From contig CAVNZM010000002.1 of NCBI GenBank assembly GCA_963693365.1, forward strand, positions 13,764,001 to 13,828,000: a stretch of DNA of 64,000 nucleotides, written 5' to 3'. This document shows, in pieces, positions 1 through 12,872 of this stretch (position 1 is the first letter of the stretch; the number at the start of each line of letters is the position of its first letter). Made by a program: the position numbers and the translations under genes. The notes below the pieces were generated by a model that did no database searches, was not told where the DNA came from, and saw only the letters and a list, made by a program, of their open reading frames with translations. Origin of the DNA: Amoebidium appalachense. Lineage: Eukaryota > Ichthyosporea.

Positions 1-137
1 GGGAGGCGGGGGTTAGAAAGTGTGATAATGTGTGATACTCACATCCACGACACAGAACACAATGTAGATTTCGTAAAGCACGCACGAGAGTATGCATCAT
101 TAGCAGAACCCCTCTTTTTCTTTTTGGGAGGGGGGTT

Positions 138-420
138 TTGAATGCGGAACACAGTACGAAGTACGCATACACGATGAGAAGCATGGTGCAGGACACATGC
201 AAAGGCAAACATTCAAGTATGCAGCATCAGCCATGCGCACAGTATGCGTCATAAGCAGAGCCCATCCTCAGGGAGGGCCCAAGTCATCAATTGCGTCTGA
301 GTTTCGACCCCTTAGCCCGCGTATATACGACGCTCCAACTCAGACAGCAGCATCAACTGAACTTGGGTGGGTCAACCCGTCTTGATCAAAGACGAGCAGG
401 GTTGCTTATGCAAGCAAGGT
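138..420 (-). mobile_element. Poly(C)-tailed retroposon, subfamily A, long copy
   Basis: On the minus strand it ends CGCATTCAAAAC followed by C-rich sequence. The distal half (GTCTTGATCAAAGACGAGCA, GGGTTGCTTATGCAAGCAAG on plus) is homologous to subfamily B, which ties both subfamilies together. It should lie in a PSMC3 intron. Confidence 0.75.
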
Positions 421-1054
421 GAGCAAAACGGTGAAGATGTATGTGCAAACTAATGCAGTGCAGCGACAAACGCGTATGTGCTTACAGATGCACGACACAG
501 AGCAACCATGCCCGGTTGCATGGAAGTAAAGATGGGGGTTGGGGGGGGCTGCACAGACGTGCATGTGGTGTGTGCAGGTATATGGGTGCATCGTCAAGTG
601 AATGCCCCTATATAGTCCATGCTGTGTACGTGTGTGTGTGTGTGTGTGTGTGCAGGCACGCGTGCGTGTACCAGCATGTGCATGTGTGCTTTTTGTATAT
701 GCCTGTCTGCCTCAGATGTGTGCCTCCAAGTCCCCAAGCGTCTGCTTGTGCATGCAAACAGGTCTCTTCGTCCCAATCAGAGGCTATGTGTGTGGCCCCC
801 TCTCCCCCCCCCCCCCCCCCCCCCTCCCCCTCCACACACACACCCCCCACACCCACGCCCACGCCCACAAACACGCCCCCCCCCCCCCCCCCCCCCCACA
901 CACACCCACCCATCCACCCATCCACACACACACATATTCAAACCTACACCCCTCTCCCCCTCTCCCCCCCCCTCCCCCCCCCCCCCCCCCCCCAACTCAC
1001 CCACACCTACACCCACACACCCACACACCCACGCCCACACACCCACACACACAC

Positions 1055-1675
1055 CTGGCGGGTGGATGTCTTGATGACGGCACACTTGCCCTTGCGCTGG
1101 CTGTCCAGATCCACATTGGCCCCCTCCTCCTCTGCATTGTCTCCTGGGTCTACGTCCAGCAACTGGGGGGGGGGGGGGGGGGGGGGGGAGGGGGGGAGGG
1201 GGTGTCAGAACGTGCTACGGAGTACGGAATACATATGACCGACAACACAGTGCAGATATTCCCATGAACACTCAAAGAGGATGCACCATTGACAAAGCCA
1301 ATCTCCAGGGGGCGCCAAGTCGTCCACAGTATCCCCCGGGGAGGGGGAAGGGGGGAACGGGGGGAGGGGGGGGGGGGGGATGATGCAGCACACATGAATG
1401 GGGCACAGTTCGGCCTGAGAGGGGGGAGGGGGAAGGGGGGGGGGGGGGGGGGGGAAGGGGAGGGGGGGGGGAGGGGGGGGGAGGGGGGGGATGGAATACG
1501 TCGTGCTTTAGCGAAACATTACACTTACGACCGAGACCACGATGCAGATTCTGCAAAAAAGGAGCAGACAGCAAAAGATATAAATAGCAAGTAGAGCCCA
1601 TCCTCCGAGCACAAACCATCTACAACACCCAAGTTTCAACACATAAACTTCGGTCCCAGTGGCGAGGGAGGGAAA

Positions 1676-1709
<34 letters not shown>

Positions 1710-2326
1710 AAATGCCATACACAGTAGGAGGTGCAGATAAATAGCGGACAATGCAAGGCAGACATCCAAGAAAAGGACAAGCAAAAAAGCTACATATTGA
1801 AAAAAACAGAGCCCATTCTAAAGCGAACCAGATACACAAGACTATCATCAAGACAAATACTTTGCTTCAAAGGGGGGAGGGGGGGGGGGGGGGGGGGGGG
1901 GAGAAGAAAGAAAGCAACAGCAAAAGCAAAAGCAAAAGCAAAAGCAAAAGCAAAAGCAAAAGCAAAAAAAAAAAAAAAAAAAAAAGCACCCACCTCGACG
2001 ACGTTAGCAACCAGGTAAGGCAGCTGCTTGTTGACCTTGATTTTCTCCTGGTTCTCCTTGATCTTGTCCCGCATGGCGCTCTTCTCGTGCTGCAGGCGCA
2101 CACTCTCGTTGCGCAAAAACTGCAAAAAATAGCCACATTTAAAAACAACGTGTCGTCTTTAACTTTGAAAGCACAGCAAGCAACTCCCCAATTTCTCCCT
2201 CCCCACACAAAATAGCCATATTTAGAAACAACGTGTCGTCTTCTTAAAAACTTAACGGTGAACCAGATCCCTTTTTATGGTATGCGAGCAAATTTCTCAT
2301 TGTAAATACACTCAGTTCATCAAATA

Positions 2327-2357
<31 letters not shown>

Positions 2358-2446
2358 AGAGGGTGAAGGGGAGGTGAACGGTAAGCACACGTGCGTCAGT
2401 GTTGAGGGGAGTGGGGGGAGGGGGACCCCGGTGAGATGTGGTAAGA

Positions 2447-2513
<67 letters not shown>

Positions 2514-3462
2514 TGTGTGTGTGTGCAAGCACCCGGTTCGGCGCTTGTGCCTAAAATAGCCTCTCCGAAGAGGAAGGAGGGGAGGATGGGGCGGCGGGCG
2601 AAGGGCGGGGGGTGCGGTGGGGTGGGTGGGTGGGTGGGTGGGTGGGTGGGTGGGGGGGCGGTTTGAATGCAGAACACGGTACGAAGTACGCATACACGAT
2701 GAGAAGCATTGTGCAGGACACATGCAAAGGCAAACATTCAAATATGCAACATCAGCAGGGAGGGGGGGGGGGGGGGGGGGGGGGGCGGGGCAAATATGCA
2801 CCTTAATCTCATTTTCGACCAATCGTGTCCTTGCAGTGACCTCGTCTGTCGGCATGCGCATTACCTCAGCGTCCATCTGGGGGGGGGGGGGGGAAGGGGG
2901 GGGGTAATGTAGAGGGAGGGGGAGGGGGGGGAAAAGGATAAGGGAGGGAGGTGGGGGGAGGAAGGAGGGGGGAAGGGGGGGAGAGGGGGGGGGGGGGGGG
3001 AGAGGGGGGGGGGGGGGGGGGGATGAAAAGAAGTCGTTAGAATGCAAACAAAAAATGAACAAGGAGGACAGGTCAGCACACAGAGAGGAATCAGGGGGAA
3101 AGAGCCGGGGATGGGGTGAGTAGGTGAGTGGGTGGTTGGGTGGGTTTGGGCGGAAAGAGGGTATAAGGCCTGGGTCAGGAAATGGATCAAGCGATAAACC
3201 CAAGCAAAGGTAAAGGGGTCACCGCGGTGAAGGGAAGACCAGGGGGGGGGGGGGTGTTGGCGAGTAGGTGTCAGCAAGAAGCTTTGGTGTGGTGGTGGTG
3301 GGACTGGGTTTAAACAGTTTTGGGAGGGGAAGAGGGGGAGGGGAGGGGGGAGGGGAGGGGGGGAGGGGGGAGGGGGGAGGGCACGGCACCCTCGGCGTAC
3401 ACGAGTGCGTGTGTGTTTGTGTGTAGGTGTGTTCAGGTTAGTCCGCACATGTGTCTTTGTGT

Positions 3463-3514
<52 letters not shown>

Positions 3515-4106
3515 CGTGTGTCTGTGTGTGCGTGTGCACGTGTTGGTGTGTGTGTGTGTGTGTGCCCGCGCGCACGTGTACGTGTGTGCGTGTATGTGTG
3601 AGTGTATGTGTGTGTGTGTCACAGTATGCCCGTGCCTGTGACCACCGGCATGCACCCATGTGTACGTTGTAAGTGTTGATTCCATTGTGTATGTGCATGT
3701 GTCCATGCCCCCCTTCCTTAATCCTAATGAGAAACACGTGCTCCACTTACGCTGCAATAATTGTTTGTTTGCTAGGCAAGCCAACCCTATGCCCTTCATC
3801 GTGTATCTCATCGCACTTTCTTTTTATCTCACAGCATAACACACCATCTACCCTCTTCCCAAACCTTCACCCTCCCTGTCTTCTCCTTCTACAAACACCT
3901 TACACATCCTTCCAAGCCCAATCTCCCGAATTCCATCCTAACAGCAGCAACATTCAACGATCATGCACGGTGAGAACGAAGGAACCATGAAAAACAATGG
4001 GGAAAGGGCCAGGGTGCAGAGGCAAAGGTATGCAGCACCCTTTGTGTGTGTACGTGTAATGCATGCGCGCAGACGCAACCTGCACACATGCGCCTGCATA
4101 CAAAGG

Positions 4107-4158
<52 letters not shown>

Positions 4159-4229
4159 GGGGAGGGGGGCTGGCGGTCCCTCACCTCCTCGCCATCCTCC
4201 CAGAGAGTCTTGTCCTCGAGTGTCGTCAT
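1055..4229 (-). CDS. PSMC3: 26S proteasome regulatory ATPase subunit 6A (RPT5), 5' part
   Basis: Four in-phase exons read right to left: 4185-4229 (ATG and 15 codons), 2802-2876 (25 codons), 1994-2119 (42 codons), 1055-1162 (36 codons), all phase 0 with GT-AG junctions; 118 residues in total. They cover the N-terminal coiled coil and the start of the OB domain of the AAA+ ATPase Rpt5. Diagnostic strings are [29 protein letters not shown] and [18 protein letters not shown], closely matching human PSMC3 order and spacing. Rpt5 is one of six ATPases in the 19S base that unfold ubiquitinated substrates and open the 20S gate, in nucleus and cytosol. The AAA domain (Walker A/B) must lie beyond the left edge; no further exon is visible in 1-1054. 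The first exon, [15 protein letters not shown], is inferred from a good donor and its acidic character. Two acceptors are simply poly(C)-CAG, and the last donor opens into GTGTGTGTG. Confidence 0.94.
1205..1345 (-). mobile_element. Diverged retroposon copy
   Basis: Pattern match to the family (GTACGGAATACATATGACC, ACAACACAGTGCAGATATT, CCAAGTCGTCCACAGTATCC) in PSMC3 intron 3. Confidence 0.5.
1500..1645 (-). mobile_element. Diverged retroposon copy
   Basis: GAGACCACGATGCAGATTCT and GTAGAGCCCATCCTCCGAGC correspond to the family order, after a long G-rich run; PSMC3 intron 3. Confidence 0.5.
1709..1830 (-). mobile_element. Diverged retroposon copy
   Basis: Follows a G tract; GCGGACAATGCAAGGCAGAC and ACAGAGCCCATTC keep the family order; PSMC3 intron 3. 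Confidence 0.45.
2449..2525. repeat. (GT)n microsatellite in PSMC3 intron 2
   Basis: (CA)n on the sense strand, in the 3' half of the intron. Confidence 0.95.
2661..2757 (-). mobile_element. Poly(C)-tailed retroposon, subfamily A, 5'-truncated
   Basis: About 95 bp, nearly identical to 140-235; in PSMC3 intron 2, sense orientation. Confidence 0.75.
3461..3640. repeat. (GT)n microsatellite in PSMC3 intron 1
   Basis: Interrupted GT/GC repeat; (CA)n on the sense strand. Confidence 0.95.
4109..4157. repeat. Poly(G) tract, 49 bases
   Basis: Uninterrupted G run about 28 bases beyond the donor of PSMC3 exon 1. Confidence 0.9.
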
Positions 4230-4293
4230 TGTGACTGCAACGACATGTTGTCAGTGTAAAAACGTGGTCTCTAAAGAGCAGGGGGTGGGGGGT

Positions 4294-4327
<34 letters not shown>

Positions 4328-4382
4328 GAAAGGAAAAATCCAAGAATACGGGGAGGGGGAGGGGGTGTGTGTATGTGCGTGT

Positions 4383-4423
<41 letters not shown>

Positions 4424-4531
4424 AGGGGCAGAGGGGGCAAGGGGGGAGGAGAAGTGAAGATCAAGGGTGAGAAAGGGCAGTCAGGGAGCAAAGGGGAGGA
4501 AGAAACGGCGTGGGGGCGGGCGAGGGGGAAA

Positions 4532-4563
<32 letters not shown>

Positions 4564-5749
4564 GGAAGATCGTCATGGCATTTTACCCCCAAAGCCTCTG
4601 GCGGAAGGGGTGGGGAGGGGAGGGGGGGGGGGGGGGGCTGTCGAAAGCTTTTCATAGGCACAGCAAATAAGAGAGTGCAGATAATGCAAAAAGGCCATAG
4701 GTGTACAGAGGTCTACGCAAGTTTGTGTTTATAGAAGGGCGGGTGGGTGCCGTGCCGTGTGTGTGTGTGTGAATTGGGGTGTTTGTGTGCGTGCGTGTGT
4801 GTGCGTGCGTGCGTGCGTGCGTGTGCATGCGTGCGTGCATGTGAGTGTGAGTGTGTGTGTGCGCGCGCACGCGTGCGCGCGCGAGTGTGTGTGTGTGTGT
4901 GTGTGTGTGTAGATCCATAGGTGTGTGCATCTCTGTATACAAGTATGGTATGTGAATGAGTGATAAAATATGATTGTACGTGTGTGCGCGCGAGAAAAGG
5001 CATGCCTGGCCGTTCGTGCGTCCGTGCACGCACACACGGCATGGGTGTAAAAAGTTGCCCGTCTCCCCGTTTCACCTCCTCAACCCCGGTCAAGGGGTAT
5101 CTCACTGTGTCCTAAGTTCAGTTTGACATAATAATCACGCGTAAAAACTTGCCTTATGAAGCGTAAGATTCCAAGAGGGTGCTGATGTTGAGAGGTAACA
5201 CAGACCTGGAGAAAAAGAAGAGAGAAAGAAACCCTCAAAAGCCCGAAAAACGAAGACACAAGCCCTCCTTTGATTTCACCTCGAGCGGGAGCAACGCCTT
5301 AATCTTCCTGCCTGATTCAACAGCCCTTGTACTTGGGCATAAAAAAGTGGGAAACGTTGGCTGATAAAGGCGAAGTGAGAAAGAAACTATTTTCTAATAC
5401 TAAATAGGAGTGGAGTTTTCTCTCTCTCTCGGTCGTCTGCCAAGTCAACCTCCGTGTTGTTTTTTCCAGCCTGAGCCTCCGTCGCTGAGCTGCGGTTATT
5501 GAATCAAGGGGGGTATTTTTATGAAATCGAGTTCAACAAAACGTAATTACCATGGCCGATCCCTGCTATTACCGGAGGAAAATTGGCTTTTTGGACCCCT
5601 ATTTCCAGCCACTGGGGTTTTTTCTTATATCTTGTGATGACGTAAGCAGTCAATGTAGCGGTCCTATGGTTGTAGTCATATGGTTTCATTCTCTCATCGA
5701 TGTCGTTGTAGTCATGATTTTGTATATATATTGTAGGTAGAGGGAGGAG

Positions 5750-5785
<36 letters not shown>

Positions 5786-5789
5786 CAGC

Positions 5790-5822
<33 letters not shown>

Positions 5823-6652
5823 CAGATAGAGAGAGAGAGAGAGAGAAGAGAGAGAGAAGCAGCTGAGAGGGAGAGAACAGGAGAAAGGGAGCGAGCATGG
5901 TCATGGCCATTTGTGAGTGGGCCAGTCCCCCCCCCCCCCCCTCTCCCCCCCCCTCCCCCCCCCCCACACCCACGTTTCCCCCCTCCTCACTAATAAATAC
6001 AGGCAAGATGTGGAGCCGATTCATTCTGCTGGGCAAAAAGAGTTCCATTCGAAGTTCTCGAGATCCCCACGTCCGACTGCATGCGCAGACAAGTGGGTTG
6101 CACTTGGAATGATGAAAGGGCGATAGTCATATTGATGACAACAGGAAACTCAAGTGCTAGTCCGCCAAAACCGGTGTATACATAACATCGTAAGGATGTG
6201 GAGGGGAGGTGGGGGGGGAGCAGGGGGGTGGGGTAGGGGTGGGGGGGTAGGGGTGAGGGGGCGGGAGGGTGGGGGGAGGGGGGAAGAAGCCGAATGGGAA
6301 CCTCACATGCGTGGTTGGGGAAGCACCGAATGGCTTATGCAGAAGCATATCCAGGGGTTAAAGACGATACTTACGCCTGCTTTTGGACCACGTATATGGG
6401 GAAAATACGGACTTTTAGTCGATGTTCTTCGTAAATTCTAGTTATCATTGTTGTGGGTGAGTGGGTGGGTGGGTGGAGATGAGTGCCGGTGTGTGTGTGT
6501 GTACCGGGTGGGTGGGTGGGGGCCCGGGGGGAGGGGGGGAGGGGGGGGGGGAGGGGGAGGCAATCAGTGCTGCACGTTCTCATTAGGGAGTCGTAGAAGT
6601 AAATGTTGAACGGGGCGGTGTGGGGGGGGCGAGGGCGGAGAGGGGGGGGAGG

Positions 6653-6683
<31 letters not shown>

Positions 6684-7062
6684 CGGGGGAAGAGGGGGGG
6701 AGGGGGGGACCACCACCCTACGCGTACAGGTGGGCCTTCTTCGGATTCCCACCGTTAGGTCCTACTGAGGGCAGGGGGTGAGGGGTCCCGGTGTGCGGGC
6801 GAGGGCTGGGCGGGCAGCGGCCGGGGGGAGGGGATGGGGGGGTAGAGGGGAGGGTACAACCCCTTGACGATCACATGATGTGACATCATTTAGCACCCTC
6901 CCCCAGCACACAGTGTGATACATTGCAAACAGCACATAGTGATAGATCGCAAACATGCGAAAAAGAAAAAAATAAACATCAAGAGAAATTCGTGCGCGCA
7001 CATGTGCATCTCGCACTTCCCCCCCCCCTTCCCCCCTCCCCCCCTCCCCCCCCCCCTCCCCC

Positions 7063-7103
<41 letters not shown>

Positions 7104-8215
7104 CCTTTGCATTTGTTTCCCTCTTGTTCTGGCCTTTTCATGCCGCCGTCCTTCAGTGGGTGGGTCCCAGCCCCAGGGAGCCTACGCAACCAACCGAGCA
7201 GGTTGGTCATGATTCTGTACACACAGTGACGGAACGATTGTCACGTTAATTAACAACACCTACACTTAATTGACTATTGAGTTACATGCTCCCCGGGTAT
7301 ATTTGGGCGGTCGTGCATGGTGTGGTGCTACGTGGAGCTGTGGGGCCCTGTGTGTACATATGTAGTAGGGTGGGTTGTATCTCATGCTCTGCACCCTCTG
7401 ATTTTTAAACTTGCATCTAAAATGCAATAGTGGGTGCTGGTAGGGCAGTTTACACGTGTGGGTCTCTGCGTACGTGTGTCTGCAGGCCGGGCATATGCTG
7501 GTCAGGTTGCACACACACGCACACACGCAAGGTGTCACAGTGTACGTCGCATGTCCAACACCATCTATGCGGCGTACACACACTCCTGTGCACAAGGCCC
7601 GCACAGTGTGCACACAAAGGCAAAGCACGTGAAGTTCCTTCTTTCTCTCTGATTCGCCTCCTCTGCTCTCCACACCCTCCCTCTCTCCCTTCATATTTCG
7701 CTCTTTTCCCGTAGGTCTAAAATGCCGTAGCCAGGTTTGGTGTCGTGACATGTGAATGAATGCGGCGCCAACATCACTTAAAGTCATATACACACCACAC
7801 GGACATGCCCGTGCACGCCTGTGTCATACACACGTACATACAATTTGAAGCGTGTTTCAGGAGCGCCAGGTAGACACAAAACACCCACAAGGTAAATACA
7901 CAGACACACGCAGACACACACGGTGTCACACACGTGTGCACTTGCGCGCGCACATGGATTCACAGATTCACTCGCACACACCGTACACAAACACACCATT
8001 TGAGCATATCGCTGCCAGGCTCTAACTCAGGCACACATGTACACCTTCACACAACCCTCCTTCCCCCCTCTCTGCCCCCCCCAAGAGACACGCACACTAT
8101 TACACACACACTCAAAACACACACACACATATAGACATCGTGGTGGCGGGGGGGGGGGGGGGGGGGGGGGGGGGCACGATCCACCAACACCAATAACATG
8201 AGGGTGGGAAGGTTT

Positions 8216-8250
<35 letters not shown>

Positions 8251-9387
8251 TCTCCTACATGCACCCCAGAAGGCGGTGTGGGGGGGCAGATGGGATTAAG
8301 AAAAAAACAAAGGGCTTTTGGTAATTATCCCTCCCCCTCCCCCCTTCCCCCCGCCCTCACCCACCACCAACAACAACAACAACAAACACACACCTGTCCT
8401 CGTTTCACAAAAGTTGATAACCTTGGAGAGGTTGACATGCCTACACAAATATTCGAGGCTGCTGTGACCACCTTACTACCCACCGTTATCGTGGACGGTC
8501 AGTGGCCGGACGATCATATGATAGTGTGTGTGGGTATATTCAATAAATCTGTTTTGTGTTTGCTCCTGGGTTTGTATGTGTATGGTGCACATTCACAAAA
8601 GGATCACATTTAGCGCCTATATGCATGTGTTGTGCGCTCGCCTGCACCAGGAATATGCTTTTGTGCGGTTGCTACGTGAGCATGAACGGTACCGGTAGGA
8701 TGCTATTGTGTGTGCCACCCCAGTTGCTTGTGCATAATCTCATAATGAATGTGTGGTCTTGCACGCGGCATTGAATCACGCTTGTAGTGCCAAACACATG
8801 TCCACCGTGACCGGGCCGAACGCCAGTAAGAATGATTCGTGAATTCTGTCCATATTCCCACGGAAATCAGACACGTGTACACTTCTTGCTTTCTGAGTAG
8901 CTGGAACCTGCCAGGCCTGCCCACCCTGCCATTCATTACTATTGAAGGCTCAGCCTTCGGTTTTATGTTGATTACACATGAATTTTTTATTTTTTTTTTG
9001 GTTGGTTTTTTGCGCTACAAGTTCAGAGCACTTGTTTATATGAAAACTTAACCCTATATAAAAAATCATTTCCTCATTTCACTCCTTCATTCTGGAGCAT
9101 ACAAAATAGTTTCATCATCACATTTAGCATTCAATATTCCTCATTTTACCATTTCCCCCTGCCACATTGGCCACCAAGAAGCTTCAACAGAAGCGTCATA
9201 ATGTCAGAACCACGGAAAAGTGAGACCTGAAGGTTATTATTTCGGGATCACGAAAAATATATCTCGTGATATATATATTATATACACTTTCACATACATA
9301 CAGTTGCCGATGTAGCATTGCAGCACAGCCATCCTTGCCTTCGTCTTCAGTTGATTTCTCCCGTTCAGAAAAACGTGGATTTTACGT
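4230..9387. other. Intergenic stretch upstream of PSMC3, no recognised gene
   Basis: Holds long G tracts (4286-4326, 4383-4420, 4533-4561), mixed GT/GC repeats (4750-4910), a GA microsatellite (5752-5850), C-rich runs near 5928-5965 and 7021-7101, and CA-rich runs (7900-8130). Short ORFs here (for example the one ending near 6110) have no recognisable domain and no supporting splice signals I trust. The PSMC3 promoter should lie just above 4229. Confidence 0.6.
5752..5850. repeat. (GA)n microsatellite
   Basis: CA repeat passing directly into interrupted GA repeat. Confidence 0.9.
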
Positions 9388-9897
9388 TCACAATTCCATG
9401 TTAAACATGCACTGCTCGTCTCCGCCACGTGGCTCCTCATAGCAACTCGTACTCGAATTTTGTCTTGAAATGTAGGAGTTAAATGCCTTGGGCATACTTA
9501 GTTCGACCATAGACGGTTCAATGGGGGCTTGGTCTCTCTTTGGGGCTAGAAGACCTCTGGCTTCGAGATACGTTTCCGTGCGTAACCGTTCTGAGAAACT
9601 CATTCGAGCAAGTCGTTGTCTCCAAGCGTCAGACTCTGACCGACCGCTGGACATCTGGAGGCCACCGAAAGTCATTTTCCTCATGACTATTGGAAGTAAA
9701 CTCTTACGGTTTTTGTTGTAAAAGGGTAACACCCTCAAATGTTGGTGCCTTTTCTTTTTGGGTAACGTGTGACAACTAGCATGCGAAAATTCTCGTTTTG
9801 TGTTGGGCCTAATCGCGAAAAATGATGCAATCTGCTGTGTGTCAAGCTTTTTATACCTGGTGTAGGTGAAGCATTCTCGGGCATTCCATGACGGCAT
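9388..9897 (-). CDS. Unidentified ORF, possible small gene or exon
   Basis: I do not recognise this product. The open frame is 169 codons; the more protein-like part starts at an internal ATG at 9684 (MRKMTFGGLQ) and runs 98 codons to a TGA at 9388. It is mixed-composition (SFSERLRTETYLEARGLLAP in the middle), not low complexity, which sets it apart from most open frames here. The sequence just upstream of the internal ATG (TTTACTTCCAATAG) resembles a 3' splice site, so this could be a terminal exon rather than a single-exon gene. No membrane segment, signal peptide or catalytic motif is apparent. The flanking DNA at 8800-11500 is also unusually free of repeats, consistent with a functional single-copy region. 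It could equally be a chance ORF. Confidence 0.3.
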   Translation of the reverse strand: MPSWNARECFTYTRYKKLDTQQIASFFAIRPNTKREFSHASCHTLPKKKRHQHLRVLPFYNKNRKSLLPIVMRKMTFGGLQMSSGRSESDAWRQRLARMSFSERLRTETYLEARGLLAPKRDQAPIEPSMVELSMPKAFNSYISRQNSSTSCYEEPRGGDEQCMFNMEL

Positions 9898-10194
9898 TGG
9901 TTACCCAATCGACCTATCCCAGCGCGATACCATGGCGCATGCATCGAATGCCATCGATAATGGAGGCATGAGTCAAACGCATGGGGGGCATGAGTTCAAA
10001 TCATATTATCCAAGTCTTATGTGTATAGAATTGGTTGGGGGATGATAATCGTTTATAATATATGTTAGTTTGATGAAAGACTTGTCAATGGCACATTTTT
10101 ATTTGGGGTTAGAGACTAAAGCTCTGCCTTGGGTCAGGTGACGCCGCAAAATTTTTGGAGCCACCGTTGTTTTTTCTTTTAGATCTGGACCAGG

Positions 10195-10312
10195 ATTTTC
10201 AACCAATCTAAATCCTTCGTCCGCCAACGCACCAGCATTAACCAATCCATGGCTAGACTAAATCGAATTTTAGCCAATCGTTTCCTTTGATTAGCCAATC
10301 GCTGTTTCATCA
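10195..10312. promoter_or_regulatory. Cluster of four CCAAT boxes
   Basis: Four CCAAT motifs in plus orientation occur within about 120 bases of otherwise unique sequence (AACCAATCTAAATC, TTAACCAATCCATGG, TAGCCAATCGTTTCC, TAGCCAATCGCTG). Such spacing is typical of NF-Y-bound promoters. No gene start is identified next to it, so the promoter role is inference. Confidence 0.3.
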
Positions 10313-11585
10313 TGGCCAGCATGGCGCTCATCCATTAGCTATATATCATGCACGTCTTTGGAAAGATGCCAGGGTGCTCTAAGCGATGTGTGTAGCACTT
10401 GCACCGTTGGTAGGCGCCCAACCGCAATGCCTTTATTGATCAGTCTAAGTGGAATGAAGTGAAAAAATAAGGAAAGATAAATAAAGCTTAAGCACGGCGA
10501 TAGTGCTGGCTACCATAGTGCCGCTGTTTCCAGTTGAAGCACGTGACCGCGCCAGCCAAGCTGCAGGCCCGTTGACATCATATTCACGCCAATTCGGCCC
10601 CCTAGGTCAACGCAGGATTTTCCTGATATAAATCTACCATGCGGGAATCGGCTGTGAACCGCTAACCATAGTTTCACGAGTCTTCAAACAGGTATTATTG
10701 CGATTACAATTTAATTTTGCTCTCAATTCTTCTAATAAATCTATAATATTGTTATTTTAAGCGAATAAAGAGAGGTTGTTTATTTTCGCTGGATTATTTT
10801 TCGAATGACTCCCCCTAATAGCGAGCTCTAGCTGATGCAATACGGAGTCATTTAAAAAATGTCCGGTTCATTAAGGTAACCAATCACCATACGTTTCGAT
10901 AACATGCAGGTATGCGCGTGTGCCCGCGTGGCTAGATCGGCATTTGTAGCAGCCCAAGCCTGGCCGCACCATGTCGTCACGATGCGTCTCGATTGTTCGG
11001 CGAACCACCACCGCCGGCTGGCAGCCACGGCCCACGTGACGAATCCACGAACACACACGTACACTGGAATGCCTTCCTAATATAGCAACGGTCCTAGGAG
11101 ATCATAATCGCTTTAGGTCAATAAATTGCTTATTATGCCCCATTTCCATGCCCAAATGATCTTCCAGATGTAATTTACAAGTAGAATCGTTAGGCGATGA
11201 AACGCAGCTGCATTATTATAAAAGGCAAGAAAAACACCTTAGCTTGCAATGCAGTATTAAGATTTGCCAATGCCGTGACCGTGGCCACCACTGGCATCAC
11301 GGCAGCATGCAGATGCCGTCATCACGAAGTTCTTCCAGACGACAGAGGCCAGTGCCAAGTTTCGCATGATCATGCATGGTGACGCCAAAGCTCTCCTGCC
11401 ATGCCTGCCGTGCCCTCCTTTGACGGTCGTGCCGCGACTCGAGCTCGTGCGTGGGCCATGCCCCCATTATTGTGCACGTGTTTTGCATTTTGGCATCATT
11501 CAAAGTAGTTCAATCATTCCCGCCGGCAATACCCCTCACATGTATGTGCGTGGATGGTCATGCAAACTGACTGCCACGGTGAGGC

Positions 11586-11587
<2 letters not shown>

Positions 11588-11625
<38 letters not shown>
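11588..11625. repeat. Poly(C) tract, 38 bases
   Basis: Uninterrupted C run in intergenic DNA. Confidence 0.9.
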
Positions 11626-11626
<1 letters not shown>

Positions 11627-11749
11627 ACTTTCCCCCCCGCACGTGCATGCATGCGTGAGAGCGCGGGGGGAGGGGCAAGGGCCCGGGGACGGCGGGGGGC
11701 AGTGGGGGCCAGGGCGCGCGGGAGAGAGAGAGAGAGAGAGAGTGCGTGT

Positions 11750-11780
<31 letters not shown>

Positions 11781-11943
11781 GGTGTTATTATAAACAAAAA
11801 GTTGTTGCCAGTACGTGCCCACATTAACATAGCTGGCTTATGATGGAACACCACAACATAGTGTCACCGGAAAATCCGTGTCATCGTCACACCACACACA
11901 CACAAATGCGATACACAGTGTCACCACAAGTACATGTCCCTGG

Positions 11944-12272
11944 GCACACGCACACACACACACTGTGGCACGCACACACACGCACACGTGACACACACGC
12001 ATACACACACACACACACACACGTCACACACGCACGTACAAAACACACACACACGTGTGCACACACACACACAACACACACACACACACGCACACACACA
12101 CACGCATACACACACACACACACACACACACAACACACACACACCACACACACACACACACATACATACACACACACACATACACACACACACATACACA
12201 CACACATATACAAAACAAACACACACACACACACGCGTGCGTGCGCGCTCACACGCACGCAGACACACCGTG

Positions 12273-12310
<38 letters not shown>

Positions 12311-12335
12311 TCACTCACTCACACACACTTCACAC
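11944..12335. repeat. Interrupted (CA)n microsatellite, about 390 bp
   Basis: CA repeat with scattered G and T interruptions, ending in four TCAC units. Confidence 0.95.
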
Positions 12336-12706
12336 AAGGACGAATAAGCGAACAGCAACTAGAAACCACCCACTCACCGAGGTGTGCATGTCACAGTGCG
12401 GTACATTTTGTTGCCGATAAATGGAGGAGCATAGATACTAAGTAGGTGGCCACTATCTAAGTCTACTTAGACTTACTAAGTAGGTTGTTTAATTTATGGA
12501 AAGAGTGGGTCTCAGGTAGCATGTATAATCACAAGTGTCTACGCTTGACTTATTTTGGTTTTTAGGGAGTATAACTCAGCGCTATTCTGTTCTGGTTTTT
12601 TGATTACTAATAGGACCTGTTCAAGCCAAAAGGAACTCACTGATTTTACTTTTGTTAAAACCACAGTGCCGCGGCGCTAAGCCTTGTCTTCGTTTTTTGT
12701 TATAAG

Positions 12707-12755
12707 TACACACACACACACACAGACACACACACACACACACACGCACACACAC

Positions 12756-12812
<57 letters not shown>

Positions 12813-12839
12813 CTACTATGCACACACAAACACACACAC

Positions 12840-12871
<32 letters not shown>

Positions 12872-12872
12872 C
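12707..12872. repeat. (CA)n microsatellite
   Basis: Long CA repeat with few interruptions, intergenic. Confidence 0.95.

Noticed and set aside
441-1238. Long open frames rich in Pro, His/Thr, Cys/Val or Gly
   Set aside because: These and similar frames throughout the window are translations of C, CA, GT and G repeats; they have no codon bias or domain and overlap real introns.
4640-4740. Another possible retroposon copy upstream of PSMC3
   Set aside because: A G tract and a few shared words (GTGCAGATAATGCAAAAAGG) are present, but similarity is too weak to count as a copy, so I did not use it against the intron-only pattern.
5999-6112. Possible exon with ATG after ATACAG (MWSRFILLGKKSS)
   Set aside because: The acceptor-like site is fair but the short frame ends in a stop with no partner exon or recognisable family.
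12055-12420. CA repeat considered as a CRISPR-like or structured array
   Set aside because: No unique spacers between repeats; it is a plain microsatellite in a eukaryotic genome.
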